A stretch of 64,000 bases of DNA, from contig OZ024875.1 of the NCBI GenBank assembly GCA_964017185.1, positions 66,025,043-66,089,042 on the forward strand, read 5' to 3'. The notes beneath the pieces were generated by a model that had not been told where the DNA came from, searched no databases, and was given only the letters and a program-made list of their open reading frames with translations. Made by a program: the position numbers and the translations under genes. Within the stretch, counting starts at the first letter, position 1, and each line of letters starts with the position of its first letter. Below are positions 45,427-56,749 of this stretch, in pieces. The DNA comes from Rugalucina vietnamica. Its lineage: Eukaryota > Mollusca > Bivalvia > Lucinida > Lucinidae.

Positions 45427-46200
45427 CAACATGTACGTCTGTTTAGTCATGCAATGGTTCAAACAGTATGCCAGTCTGTTGTAGATTAAAAGGAATTATT
45501 GCATAAATTCCCGTGACACACTATATGAACAGCGATATATTAATGAAAAGAATGTCATGTATTAATAAATATAGCAATTCTCGTGTGCGCGTGCTGTTAA
45601 TACATGGCTTTGACTTATCCAGTTCCGGGACCTTTTTGATAACAATGTATTACTGCGCGTTGCACGTGTTGTCTGCTCACACTAAAATAGAATATGGACG
45701 CCAACATTCAATTTTGGCATAAAGTTGACGAAACAGGTACGTTCACTAAAGTTGAAATCGTAATTCCATTCAAAATCTCAGCAAATTTAATGACACAATA
45801 CATTACGGTATCGCAACATGTACGTCTGTTTAGTCATGCAATGGTTCAAACAGTATGCCAGTCTGTTGTAGATTAAAAGGAATTATTGCATAAATTCCCG
45901 TGACACACTATATGAACAGCGATATATTAATGAAAAGAATGTCATGTATTAATAAATATAGCAATTCTCGTGTGCGCGTGCTGTTAATACATGGCTTTGA
46001 CTTATCCAGTTCCGGGACCTTTTTGATAACAATGTATTACTGCGCGTTGCACGTGTTGTCTGCTCACACTAAAATAGAATATGGACGCCAACATTCAATT
46101 TTGGCATAAAGTTGACGAAACAGGTACGTTCACTAAAGTTGAAATCGTAATTCCATTCAAAATCTCAGCAAATTTAATGACACAATACATTACGGTATCG
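45427..46200. repeat. 387-bp perfect-looking tandem duplication
   Basis: Units 45427-45813 and 45814-46200. I see no difference between them by eye, and the frames inside are identical in both. The frames (69 and 60-72 codons) have no recognisable family. It is a very recent duplication or an assembly artefact. Confidence 0.92.
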
Positions 46201-46621
46201 ACCCACAAATTGAAATTGACTCAACCGGACTCAACCGGAAAAATGGGATTAGAATTATTTAGCAACACCGTAACATTAGAGATTTTGATTTTTTTTTAAA
46301 TACTTACCCGTAACAGCCATATTATGGTGACTGCTGTCTTTTATTATTTACAATGACAAATAACTAAAGATTCCGAAATAATCACCGACCGCATGTCTTT
46401 CCAGTCGCCCGCCATTGACAGGTGCGCGGGAAGTAGTCCATTATAAATCAGCCGGCCACGGAGCAAGCATATTAAAAATGTCAGCAGTGTGCAAAATTGT
46501 AAAGAAAATAGTTTTTTTAAAGCATCAAGTATATTGTAAAGAATAGAAGAAAACCTTAATGACAATACAGCAGATACGGTTTATGTTTAGATTTATGTCA
46601 TTGTAAAACGGGTTGTACATG
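46201..46621. other. non-coding, no gene seen
   Basis: AT-rich spacer before the foldback element. Confidence 0.4.
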
Positions 46622-47207
46622 AAAGGCCTAGGGGATTTAAGGCCTGATTTTGGCCTCATGTGTTGATAAAAAACTGAATTTTGGAATTTTTAGGAGAAAC
46701 GTATTGCAAATAGCAGGTATAGATCCCTGCTTATATACTCTAGCACAACTATCACATTCAAATTACACATGTTGCCATGGCAACGCTCCGAAAAGCATAG
46801 AAATATCACTTTTTGCAATTTTGGGTCTATTTTTCACCATTCAACATCATTTTCAACTACTGGCCCACGCGACGAACAATTTCTTATTGTGAAATAATTA
46901 TGAAGTATTATCCATAGATATTGTATGCTAAGTATAATTTTGTTCGGAGTGTGGGCTGGCACTTAAAAATTAAAAAATGTGTTCAGAAATGGTCAAAAAT
47001 AGACCAAAAAGTGCAGAATGTGCTCTGTCTATGGTTCTTCTGGGCATTGCCATGGCAACGCTTGTAGAATAAATGAGATACTTGTTCTTGTTTTTAACAA
47101 ATGAGACGTATGGTTGTTTTAAGGAATAGTTTTCTCACCATAATTCCAAATTTTATTTTTTAGCAAAATCTGAGGCCAAAATCAGGCGTTAAATGCCCTA
47201 GTCCTTT
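46622..47207. mobile_element. foldback element with X-box palindromes
   Basis: 586-bp element with inverted ends of about 38 bp (AAAGGCCTAGGGGATTTAAG at the left; the right end is the reverse complement with few changes). Each arm then has the shared block GCCTGATTTTGGCCTCA. The inverted similarity continues inwards, including TTTTTGGTCTATTTTT-like blocks and a GTTGCCATGGCAAC palindrome in each arm (46771-46784; 47046-47059). It has no coding capacity and no clear target duplication. Confidence 0.82.
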
Positions 47208-47288
47208 GTGAGGGTTAAAAGGGCACCAAATAAATCTCATAAAATTAGCCTGAATTCTTAGAAATATTGAAAAATTCTCTTGTAAGAA

Positions 47289-47545
47289 GGTACAAGTAGG
47301 CACAAATCAGGAAATGGCGTAATCAGAAAGAACTCCCATTCCAAATACCGAGATGGGAAAAACTTAATTGACAATTATGTACTTATACTTAGAAAACACA
47401 TCGTGAACCGAGTGAGCAGCTTTTATCCAAATAGGCGGCCAATCAGTTACCCGAACTTAAATAAAAATATGGTAACGTACATTAGGTTTCAAACAGCACA
47501 AAATTTGACTCCAAAACATGAAAAAATAGAGCCAAAAAGATAAGA
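47289..47545 (-). mobile_element. diverged PLE-like tail
   Basis: Minus-strand copy (GGTACAAGTAGGCACAAATC ...) of the diverged subfamily, marked by AATTTGACTCCAAAACATG. Truncated there. Confidence 0.8.
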
Positions 47546-47589
47546 AAAGAGCACCAAAATGTGTACTGCAGATGTTTGTTTATTTGTAT

Positions 47590-47700
47590 TAAGTAAAATA
47601 TAAAGATTTTATCGTTTGGAAGCAGTAAAACATTCAAAGGTCGATAGTATGGACTGTATTGTGCAATTTCGGGTAATGAACCATAATCAGTACCCCTTTT
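47590..47700 (-). repeat. hammerhead family, decayed minus-strand copy
   Basis: The minus strand reads core-like CTGATTA (47684-47690, G8 and A9 region altered), helix II GGT TCATT ACC, GAAA (47667-47670), and helix III ATTG CA CAAT. The downstream sequence CTTTGAATGTTTTACTGCTT is shared with the other copies. Helix I pairs poorly. The ribozyme is recognisable but probably dead. Confidence 0.72.
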
Positions 47701-47817
47701 AAAACCGGCAGCGAAAGCCAGACTATTGTACAGTAATTTCGAAAATTTACACGAGAAGTCTACATCAAAGACACATTTATAAACGGGGTCCAACAATTTA
47801 AACATTGCTTAGAAAGG

Positions 47818-48627
47818 TACAAGTAGGCAAAGATCAGGAAAAGGCGCAATCAGAAAAAGATTCCCACTCCAAAAACCGAGGTGGGAAAAACCAAACTAAC
47901 AATCAGGTACTTATACCATGAAACATATCGTAAGCCGAATGAGCAGCTGTTTTCCCAATAGGTGGCCACTCAGTTACCTTAACTTAACTAAAAATATGAA
48001 AACATACATAAGGCGCCAACAGCACAAAAAAAATTTTTATACACCAAGACATAAAACAAAAAGAACCACCACAGAAGTATCGACTTGGAACGATCAGTAA
48101 CACAAAGTTACTGGCGGGCTTAAACCGGTTTTACATGGCCATAACTTCACCCTCAGTTTCTGCAGTGGTTCATGACATTTAGTTAGTTATTCGGTCCTCG
48201 TGGTGAATCTCTAACTAGTCAATGAATCATCAAGAACAAACAAATAAATCATGATAAACATCCTGATGAATCAAAAACCAAGACTCACAGACTGAGTAAG
48301 CTGCCCGACGATGGAGATCCCTGGGCGCCGAATAACCTACTAACTCCGGAGCAAAAGAAAAAACACCAGTTGGACCCCGGTGGGCCAAGCAACAGACAAG
48401 AAGCTCCGGCCCCAACCAACTAAAATGAATAGCTTTATGTCGGGGCCATCATAGAGTCTGACGCCCGACCCACCGGCGTGCAATTAAAGAAGGCAGCATA
48501 GTTACCAACCATGATTGGGTTAAAAACTAAGCATGCAGACTGTCGCATAACATTCAAGTTATAACCTATACGTCTGTAACGTGTTATGAATTTTCTGAAC
48601 TGAAAAGAAAAATCATTAATTCCTTTA
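47818..48627 (-). mobile_element. PLE-like copy, tail and RT C-terminus
   Basis: Minus-strand young-type copy: 3' terminus at 47818, full tail, and the last 63 or so RT codons (LKGINDFSFQFRKFITRYRR ... ASDSMMAPT). It is 5'-truncated at 48627, where unrelated sequence joins in frame by chance. Confidence 0.88.
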
Positions 48628-48779
48628 AGTATGTTGTTTCTAAACGTGTTTCGAACACTCTGCATATTTCTGCTGATCTCAAAGAACCTAAATAAGCATA
48701 TATTCTGCATTATGGATAATGTAAGGGGAGGCATTTTAGGGTCGCCACACGGCACAACACCAGCTGCAGTAATAGCAAA

Positions 48780-48850
48780 TCAAATATAAAGATTTGAACC
48801 TTTGAAACAGTAAAGCATCCAAATGGAGATAGTATGGACTATCAACATTT
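48780..48850 (-). repeat. hammerhead family 3' fragment
   Basis: The minus strand reads TCCATACTATCTCCATTTGG then TGCTTTACTGTTTC, matching the 3' part of the 47.6-kb copy. It has no ribozyme core. Confidence 0.6.
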
Positions 48851-48917
48851 GTTTTCCATCCAGTTTTTTTCCTGTCATGTCGAGACGGAGCCACTGTTTC
48901 CTGGGTATTTATCACGC

Positions 48918-49371
48918 TGTCGGGAAACAAACTCCGTGTAAGCTATCATTTGCACACATGACGGTGCGTCACAGAGGATTTTAGCAGTTCGAACTAATTC
49001 TAAGTTCAGAAAATTTGTGGTACCGTTCGCATAAGTTATTTGTGAAATATTTTGAATATCCTATCATAAGACGCACACAGTTTTGGTTGTTTATCCGTAA
49101 AAACTTTCACAACTCATCAGCTGGTCACTGAGAACACTTCGGAAACTTTTAAGTTCCGAAGTGTTCTAAATGTTGACAATTGTTTTCAAGAAAAAACATA
49201 TTTCTAATTAGTGTTAATAAAATGCTGCATATGATAGGATATGTGTAAAACATTTTTCTTTAATATGGAAATAGCAACGCGCGATTTCCGAAATTAAGTA
49301 CAGTGCGAACGCGCACTCTATCGTATGACGTATAGACAAACGATATCACACACGGACTTTGTTTCCCGACA
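48918..49371. mobile_element. palindromic MITE with central hairpin
   Basis: 454-bp element with ends TGTCGGGAAACAAACTCCGT and its near-exact inverse. The centre has a perfect 14-bp stem, AGAACACTTCGGAA (49131-49144) with TTCCGAAGTGTTCT (49154-49167). Additional nested inverse blocks occur (ATATCCTATCATA at about 49057, TATGATAGGATAT at about 49229). No coding capacity. Confidence 0.82.
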
Positions 49372-49428
49372 CTGAATCAGTAGTTTGAGGAGTTGATGCT
49401 CTACCACTACGACACCGTGCCCCCTCAC
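49372..49428 (-). ncRNA. tRNA-like 5' half, possible SINE head
   Basis: The minus strand reads GGGGGCACGGTGTCGTAGTG GTAGAGCATC, strongly like a tRNA acceptor and D-arm with an A box. No B box follows within tRNA distance, since the palindromic MITE begins at 49371. It may be an old tRNA-derived SINE cut by that insertion. Confidence 0.4.
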
Positions 49429-49440
49429 TACAGGAAATTG

Positions 49441-50192
49441 TACACTCGATGCAAAATTTCATCTGGCGCTTGATAATAAATTTTTAATATGCATGTTCAT
49501 TGTTTTACGATAAATTATTGTTCGACTTCAGTAATATGTACGGATACTCACCGCAAAGACCCACGATACGTAACTTGTTAGGTTTATGTCCTGACTATTT
49601 AGTCACATTCGAGGAAAAGCTTCCCGTGCTTATAAGTCAATTTTCGTTTAAGTTGGACTCTTCCAAATGATGCGACTGATACATGATAAATTTGTTTTTA
49701 ATTCATGAATTATTTTGACCCAGCTTTTCTTGGAAATAATTCCCATGTGTGATTACAAGTATGGAGGAGTAATGATATTATGGTAGTATCTAATCATGTT
49801 GATATGACAGTCATAATAAGGTCTGTCATCATTTTAACCAACCCTTTTAACCTTTTCAGCATCTACGCTCCAAACCCATCCTGCGTCAACCCATCAGCAT
49901 GTTATGCCTCGTCTCTCTAATAAGTTATTATTTACTTAAGAATATGTTCTATGTCGTAATAGCGTTGTCATTCAACTTAAGACACGAAAATGTCAAAAGA
50001 GCATTCAACTGTTAACGTTCTCATGCCAAGAGGCAGAGACAAAGTAAATTATGAATAATTGTTACAATATTAAGGTACAATTTCAAGAAAAATAAATAAA
50101 CCCACCGAGATGAATTATCTTCACCCTGCACTGAGGGTGGTATATATATAAGCTTGGTCTGGACTGTCTTACAAATGCTGTTGTAGGCTTAC
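49441..50192. other. non-coding, no gene seen
   Basis: AT-rich, no feature recognised. Confidence 0.4.
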
Positions 50193-51074
50193 GATATGTT
50201 TTCAGATTAGATTTGGGACCAAGTTATACAGACAAATTGTTGGAATTCCGATGGGTACAAATTGCGCACCTCTCGTAGCTGATTTATTTTTATACTGCTA
50301 CGAAAGAGATTTCATGGATTCTCTTAACCATGATAATCAAGCTGATGTTATCGAGGCTTTTAATTCCACATCTAGGTACCTCGATGACCTTTTGAACATT
50401 GACAACCCTTATTTTGAAGGTATGGTCAATCAAATTTATCCACATGAACTTCAGTTGAACAAAGCTAATATCTCAGATACCGAAGCCCTCTTTTTAGATC
50501 TACATCTTTCTGTTGCAAATGGATTTGTTTCTTCTAAAATTTATGATAAGCGCGATGACTTTGATTTTGATATAGTAAAGTTTTCTTTTTTGGATGGTGA
50601 CGTTCCTCGTCGTGCTTCTTATGGTGTATACATTTCGCAACTTATTAGGTTTGCTAGAGTCTGCAATCATGTTACAGACTTCAACGCTCGAAATAAATGT
50701 TTAACGGCAAAACTTTTCCAACAGGGCTATCGGTATCATAAATTTCGAAAAACCTTTTCTAAATTTTATCGTAGACACTATGAATTGATTTCCAAATATA
50801 ATGTTGGGTTAAAGATGCTTTTAAGTAAGGGCCTTTCGGAACCTCAATTTTAAGGTGACTTGGTTTACAAATTTAAGAAACTTAAATGAATAAATGATTT
50901 TTCTTTTCAGTTCAGAAAAATCATAACACGTTACAGACGTATAGGTTATAACTTGAATGTTATGCGACAGTTTGCATGCTTAGTTTTTAACCCAATCATG
51001 GTTGATAACTATGCTGCCTTCTTTAATTGCACGCCGGTGGGTCGGGCGTCAGACTCTATGATGGCCCCGACTTA
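50193..51074 (+). pseudogene. PLE-type RT fragment with one early stop
   Basis: Open for 200 codons from GTNCAPLVADLF through YLDDLLNIDN and FLDLHLS to GLSEPQF, where a Tyr codon is a stop (about 50853). Homology resumes to ASDSMMAPT with another stop in the KLKGIND block. The catalytic YLDD is present; the TYDFS block is missing. Confidence 0.86.
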
Positions 51075-51610
51075 AAGCTATTCATATTAGTTGGTTGGGG
51101 CCGGAGCTTCTTGTCTGTTGCTTGGCCCATCGGGGTCCAACTGGTGTTTTTCTTTTGCTCCGGAGTTAGTAGGTTATTCGGCGCCCAGGGATCTCCATCG
51201 TCGGGCATCTAACTCAATCTGTGAGTCCTGGTTTTTGATTCATCAGGATGTTTATCATGATTTATTTGTTTGTTCTTGATGATTCATTGACTAGTTAGAG
51301 ATTCACCACGAGGACCGAAAAACTAACTAAATGTTACGAACCACTGCAGAAGCTGAGGGTGAGGTTAGGTACCTGTAAAACCGGTTTAAGCCCGCAAGTA
51401 ACTTTGTGTTACTGATCGTTCCAAGTCGATACTTCTGTGGTGGTTCTTTTTGTTTTATGTTTTGGTGTTTAAAATGTTTTGTGCTGTTGGCGCCTTATGT
51501 ATGTTTTCATATTTTTAGTTAAGTTAAGGTAACTGAGTGGCCATCTATTGGGAAAATAGCTGCTCATTCGGCTTACGATATGTTTCATGGTATAAGTACC
51601 TAATTGTTAG
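50193..51610 (+). mobile_element. PLE-like copy, left part, split by insertion
   Basis: The plus-strand copy begins at the RT block RFGTKLYRQIVGIPMGT. The tail runs to CCTAATTGTTAG at 51610, and the remaining roughly 90 bp lie at 54182-54274. TTAG occurs at both junctions. Confidence 0.87.
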
Positions 51611-54181
51611 TGTGACCGGTGGCAGGTTCACAATAAATAGAACTAGAGTTGGTAATTCACAATTTTATTCTAGGAAGAAAGAAGTCTGAAAAATACAATA
51701 GAAAATACATTCATACACTTGAAGATGGAACAATAAGTTTCAAAGCAAATGGCTGTTAGAATTTAAACTTCAATTGCCATGACAACTAGACATCATTATA
51801 TTATTGTATTGTCATGCAGTAAAGCGACAACTTTGACCTATTCCAAGTTACATTACGATGTCACTGCTGTCATGCAACAACTGGATTGATCGCACAAGTA
51901 CTCAGCTAGAGGTGGACCAATACTAAACATTATGAACCATGCCATTTACTTTGAAGACCTGTATTTGTATTCATGATGAAACTTTCCTCTAAATTATCAC
52001 AATCATACTTGTGATTATGCCATCTAGGATTTCGATTTATTAACAACATGCAATTTGATCTGAACAGTGTTATTTTGCTTATTGTTTTGCTCTCATGTTT
52101 ACCAACAGATCTCTCAGAATTAATACTTACACCGAAACATCACAACAAATCCGACAGTTAGTCGGGAACAAATAGTTTTAATTTGTTATCCGAGTTCAGT
52201 AATAAGCATTCAAATGCTTAACCAGTACATCGCATGCACAACCGGTTTATCAAATGTGCAACCAGCTGCTCAAATTCTCAACCAGAATGAATTTATTGGA
52301 TTTTGTATTGCATAATACAAGCAACTCCAAATTATGGTAAATGCATGTTAACACAACAAAATTAGCTTCAATAAATCGATAAATTCTCTATAAAGAGGTA
52401 CAAGTAGGCAAAGATCAGGAAAAGGCGCAATCAGAAAAAGATTCCCACTCCAAAAACCGAGGTGGGAAAAAACCAAACCAACAATCAGGTACTTATACCA
52501 TGAAACATATCGTAAGCCGAATGAGCAGCTATTTTCCCAATAGGTGGCCACTCAGTTACCTTAACTTAACTAAAATTATGAAAACACACATAAGGCGCCA
52601 ACAGCACAAAAAAGTTTTTAAACACCAAGACATAAAACAAAAAGAACCACCACAGAAGTATCGACTTGGAACGATCAGTAACACAAAGTTACTGGCGGGC
52701 TTAAACCGGTTTTACATGGCCATAACCTCACCCTCAGCTTCTGCAGTGGTTCATAACATTTAGTTAGTTATTCGGTCCTCGTGGTGAATCTCTAACTAGT
52801 CAATGAATCATCAAGAACAAACAAATAAATCATGATAAACATCCGGATGAATCAAAAACCAGGACTCACAGATTGAGTAAGCTATAATACTTTGTGAACT
52901 CTGAGCGATCAATTAATATGCATATACTTACTCTAAGTAAGAACTTCTTATGGCAAACACTGTATGTGATCACTTATTACATGACAATTGATCTCTATCT
53001 GAAACAATGCATTAATAGTATTCTTAGACTTCTGATTTGATCGAAAGATTTGGACAACATCAATATTTAATCCAACAAAGCAGTACGGACCGGCAAGAAT
53101 GAACTTGAACAAATTATGGCTGATCATAACAGAAAATAATCCTGCAAATATTGGTGCTTCCACATCATTTGCAATGGCCCGAGTTATTATACATTTTGAC
53201 AATAGTATGCCATTCTACCGACGAGCCATACTGCTTCAAAACCATTAATTCAGCAATAAAATACATACAATTTGACAAACACAAACCGACGTGCAAACAC
53301 GTCAGAACGTCTGCAACAAATAATCTGATCAAATGCTGTGCTATTAACCACATTTTATTTGTTTACCTTCTGTGCCTGCTTGTGTTCACCAAAACCACAA
53401 TAACCAGTGTTTAGTTACATGAATATATCGAAGACCCTGGCCGGTGGGAGCCATGAGAAACATCCGTTGCTTGATGTTTTACAGAGCTGTGTGAATAGTG
53501 CTATATTGCAGCACTTTGTCTTGTACCCCAGACTTTGGGTAGATATCCCCGAAACATGAAAATAATGTCTCGACATGACCACTGCTGTAAACCGGGAGCG
53601 TAAACCTTATCCAGAATAGAGCAAATATGTCAAGAATACTGAATCAAACTGCAAGCTTTGGCTCTAACACTACGAACTCATCTTCATAGAGGCATCATTA
53701 TAAAACATACAAGGCATAGCCTCTAAATCTTGAACTCTTATCATAAAAGATAACTTATGGGCACAGTGTCTCTGAATAATTGTAACAAACTTTATTTATA
53801 ATGCATTTTCCTAAACCAACAAGGCTTTGACTGCAAAATGTAAAGTGGATAATTTTGTCGAGCAAAATTACCTGGGCACCGCCTCAAATGTTTCTCGTAA
53901 AATCAATGTTTTCCTCGATAACTTTAGATTATCACACAATAGACATGAAACAGAACTATAATGGAAATTGAGGGAACCTCTACAATACCTGTTCACAAAG
54001 GTTTTATGGTGAAATTTTCAAGTTTTCACTACAATAATGATTTGGCGGTTTCTAAAACGGTGCGAAGAATTTATTAACCCAACTGTAAAGAAATAAGCCA
54101 AAATTCAATAATCCGAATCGTGCCAATAAAACGAAACGGACAAGTAACACTATTATGCGATGTAAAACCTTGCCTGTTACA
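51611..54181. mobile_element. unidentified 2.57-kb insertion with TGT...ACA ends
   Basis: It splits a PLE-like tail exactly between blocks that are contiguous in other copies. It is flanked by TTAG (51607-51610, 54182-54185), starts TGTGACCGGTGGCAGG and ends CTTGCCTGTTACA. The ends form a short imperfect inverted repeat (TGTGACCGG / TGTAACAGG). No RT, transposase or integrase frame is recognised, and I found no LTR pair. A PLE-like tail (52397-52883) lies within it. It could be a non-autonomous DNA transposon or a decayed LTR element. Confidence 0.65.
52397..52883 (-). mobile_element. PLE-like tail nested in the insertion
   Basis: Minus-strand young-type tail (GGTACAAGTAGGCAAAGATC to CACAGATTGAGTAAGCT), nested inside the 51611-54181 insertion. 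It is therefore younger than that insertion, which in turn is younger than the 50.2-kb copy. Confidence 0.88.
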
Positions 54182-54274
54182 TTAGTTTGTTTTTCCCCAA
54201 CTCGGTTTTTGGAGCGGGATTCTTTTTCTGATTGCGCCTTTTCCTGATCTTTGCCTACTTGTACCTTTTCATGG
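54182..54274 (+). mobile_element. PLE-like copy, right part with 3' end
   Basis: TTAGTTTGTTTTTCCCCAAC to CTTGTACCTTTT, completing the tail of the copy at 50193-51610. Confidence 0.85.
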
Positions 54275-54378
54275 TATAAGTACTTGATTGTTATTTTTTT
54301 TTTATCCCACCTCGGTTTTTGGAGTGAGAATCTTTTTATGATTGCACCTTTTCCTGATCGCTGCTTACTTGTACCTTT
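54271..54378 (+). mobile_element. second PLE-like 3' end in tandem
   Basis: Immediately after the first 3' terminus a second, diverged 3' end follows in the same orientation (TCATGGTATAAGTACTTGAT ... GCTTACTTGTACCTTT). This makes a head-to-tail repeat of tail ends. Confidence 0.85.
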
Positions 54379-56110
54379 CTTGGATACTGAGCTAGTATCA
54401 TATTGATGTGCCTTGTGTAATTGATGTTTTTTCTTCAAGAAGCCTCTTAATTTTGTCATCATTTTCATCAAACCAGTCTTGATGTTTGCGAGATGGACGT
54501 CCTAAAGTAGAAGCAGCTGAAGAAGCTAAGGTCAGGTTAGATTAACTGCTACTGTAACATGTAATGTTGTCATGCGGTGTGGATGGGGCTGTTAGCCGTG
54601 GACGGCAACCCATCTAGGAGTTTGCTAGTTCTCTACACAATAATCTAGCTGGGCAGGGAGAAATAATTAGTTTTGGTCGATGTCTATAAACAAAACCCAA
54701 GAAAGGAATCTAAGAAAGGGTAGATGGAGCTCTTCAGCTGTGGCCAGCAATTCATCTAGGAAAAGGTTGTTCCAAAATAAAACCTGTGTGTCTGGATATG
54801 CCTAGTCCAGATATGCAAAGACTGTTTTGGTAGACGGAGCGGAAGAAATCACCTCATTTTACGGTTAAGAAAGCGATACAGCAACATGTTGTGAAACATA
54901 AGGCACTAAAGATGTTACGGACAACCACTGCATCCACACCCAACTCCAGACGTCTTGACCTGTGTCATGCCTCTGGCCACAATTTGGTGAGGACGAGTGA
55001 GTGAGGTCGACGCTGCGCACCTCTTCCTCACTATAATCCAATTTCATAGCGCACGTCTTATCTTATTTCACATCTTATTTCTCAACACACAAGCACTTGC
55101 ATACACAACAATGTCATCACACATGCACCCACAAACCTATAAAAGTCACGTGAAAATGGGCAAGTGGCAAAGCAGCAGGTGCAGGACACACTTGGAGCTG
55201 TTGTTTGCAGACCTGTACGCAGGCGGCTTAGTTCTATACAGCTGTATGACCGTTTTCCGTGAGGAGAAGCGGTAAGCGGGATTCGGCATATCTGCAAAGC
55301 AACTATTTGGTGTAAGGTTCAATGTAATTCAATTTCTGCAATGAAGTTCTTAACAGTTTTCTTTTATTAAGTTATGTACTTCTTTCAGAATGTTTTTCAT
55401 TCAAGGTCATCGTTTCGTTTATTTTTCATGTCTAATGAGGTTAAAAACACCCTATTGGTTATCACAAGCCTCTGGTCTGGTATAATTGTTTTCAACGCAT
55501 ACTTTTTTCTATTTTTTTTTAAATGCGACTAAAACACATAGATAAAGAATGAAGCAAACAAACATTGGCTTCATTAAACACACGTATACAAATGTGTTTA
55601 AATGAAAGTTCACAAAGTTCGTTGCAAAAGTAGAAAAGCAGATTATTAAGTTCTTTATTGCCATGACAGATATTTTATGAAATAATCAATTTATTAAAAA
55701 ATACATTTTATCATGCAAAAATGTCCTCGCATATCAGCATTATGTACGATAATCATTAAACATATATTATCGTGTAATTCTGCGACATCTTCGAAGGCAA
55801 GAATCGTAAAAAGAATGCAAAATGGTGAGCAATGCGGAAGGGAAATCATATCGCATCGTCATATTTGAGAGAAACCTTTCCCTCGACATTCATATACTTC
55901 AACATTCATTTGAAATAGAGGCATTTCCTTTTGATCGTGAATATAATCGTAATGAGAAAAAAAAAATCATAGACAAGTGTTTCTAAAAAAAAACTCTACC
56001 TGGCGTTTTCAGCTGAAAAATAATCTCTCAGTTTTATTTTTATATTCTGTATATTGCATTGGCGTGTTTTTGAAATGAAACTCTTGAGAACCGCAATTGC
56101 AAGTAAGGAT
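54379..56110. other. non-coding, no gene seen
   Basis: No gene recognised. Two phrases with CATCTAGGA (about 54612 and 54752) suggest an old internal duplication. GC-richer sequence lies at 54880-55020. Confidence 0.4.
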
Positions 56111-56461
56111 TTCTGTTGACGGCTGGGCGAGTTGTCTAATTTCGCGATAAGCAGTACAAGGGTTATCGAAGAAATGGCCATGGGTACGCTCATGTTATTT
56201 TAGCCAGAATTAGGCTGAAAAACCAACTATGATGTCAACTTTAGATTCCTCTAGATTTCCGTTTAAAATATAAATATGTTTAATTATATGATTCATCCAC
56301 GATACGAGTTTGTTATATTGACTTAACGCGGTATGGCCCATCCCTTTTCTCATTAATATGCTCACTGCTCTTAAAGGATCTCAGTTTTATTTTTATTAAC
56401 ACACTATGCTCCTTATAACTGATTAATTGTCAGCGTGTCTGGAGAGAATTTTTTGCAATAT
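56111..56461. repeat. hammerhead-related tandem unit 1
   Basis: 351-bp unit (TTCTGTTGACGGCTGGGCGA ...) followed by a second copy. Near its 3' third it contains ATTGAC-TTAAC-GCGGTATGGCCCATCCC, which lines up with the 14.5-kb hammerhead if helix II's outer parts and the GAAA are deleted. The downstream sequence CTCATTAATATGCTCACTGC matches that family. Confidence 0.82.
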
Positions 56462-56749
56462 TTCTGTTGTTGGCTGGGCGAGTTGTCTAATTTTGCGATA
56501 AGCAGTCCAAGGGTTATCGAAGAAATGAGTACTCTCATGATTTTTTTAACCAGAATTAGGCTGAAAAACCAACTATGATGCCAACTTTAGATTCCTCTAG
56601 ATTTCAATTTAAAATATGAATATGTTTATTTATATGATATTCATCCTCGATACGAGTTTGTTATATGGACTTAACGCAGTATGGCCCATCCCTTTTCTCA
56701 TTAATATCCTCACTGTTCTTAAAGGATCTCAGTTTTACTTTTATTAACA
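56462..56749. repeat. hammerhead-related tandem unit 2, left part
   Basis: Second copy of the 351-bp unit, interrupted by a LINE at TTATTAACA and resumed at 58111. Confidence 0.82.

Noticed and set aside
45513-46109. Duplicated 69-residue gene pair
   Set aside because: The frames are identical only because the 387-bp DNA is duplicated; no family features or expression signals.
49131-49167. Rho-independent terminator
   Set aside because: The perfect stem is the centre of a palindromic MITE in eukaryotic DNA, not a bacterial terminator.
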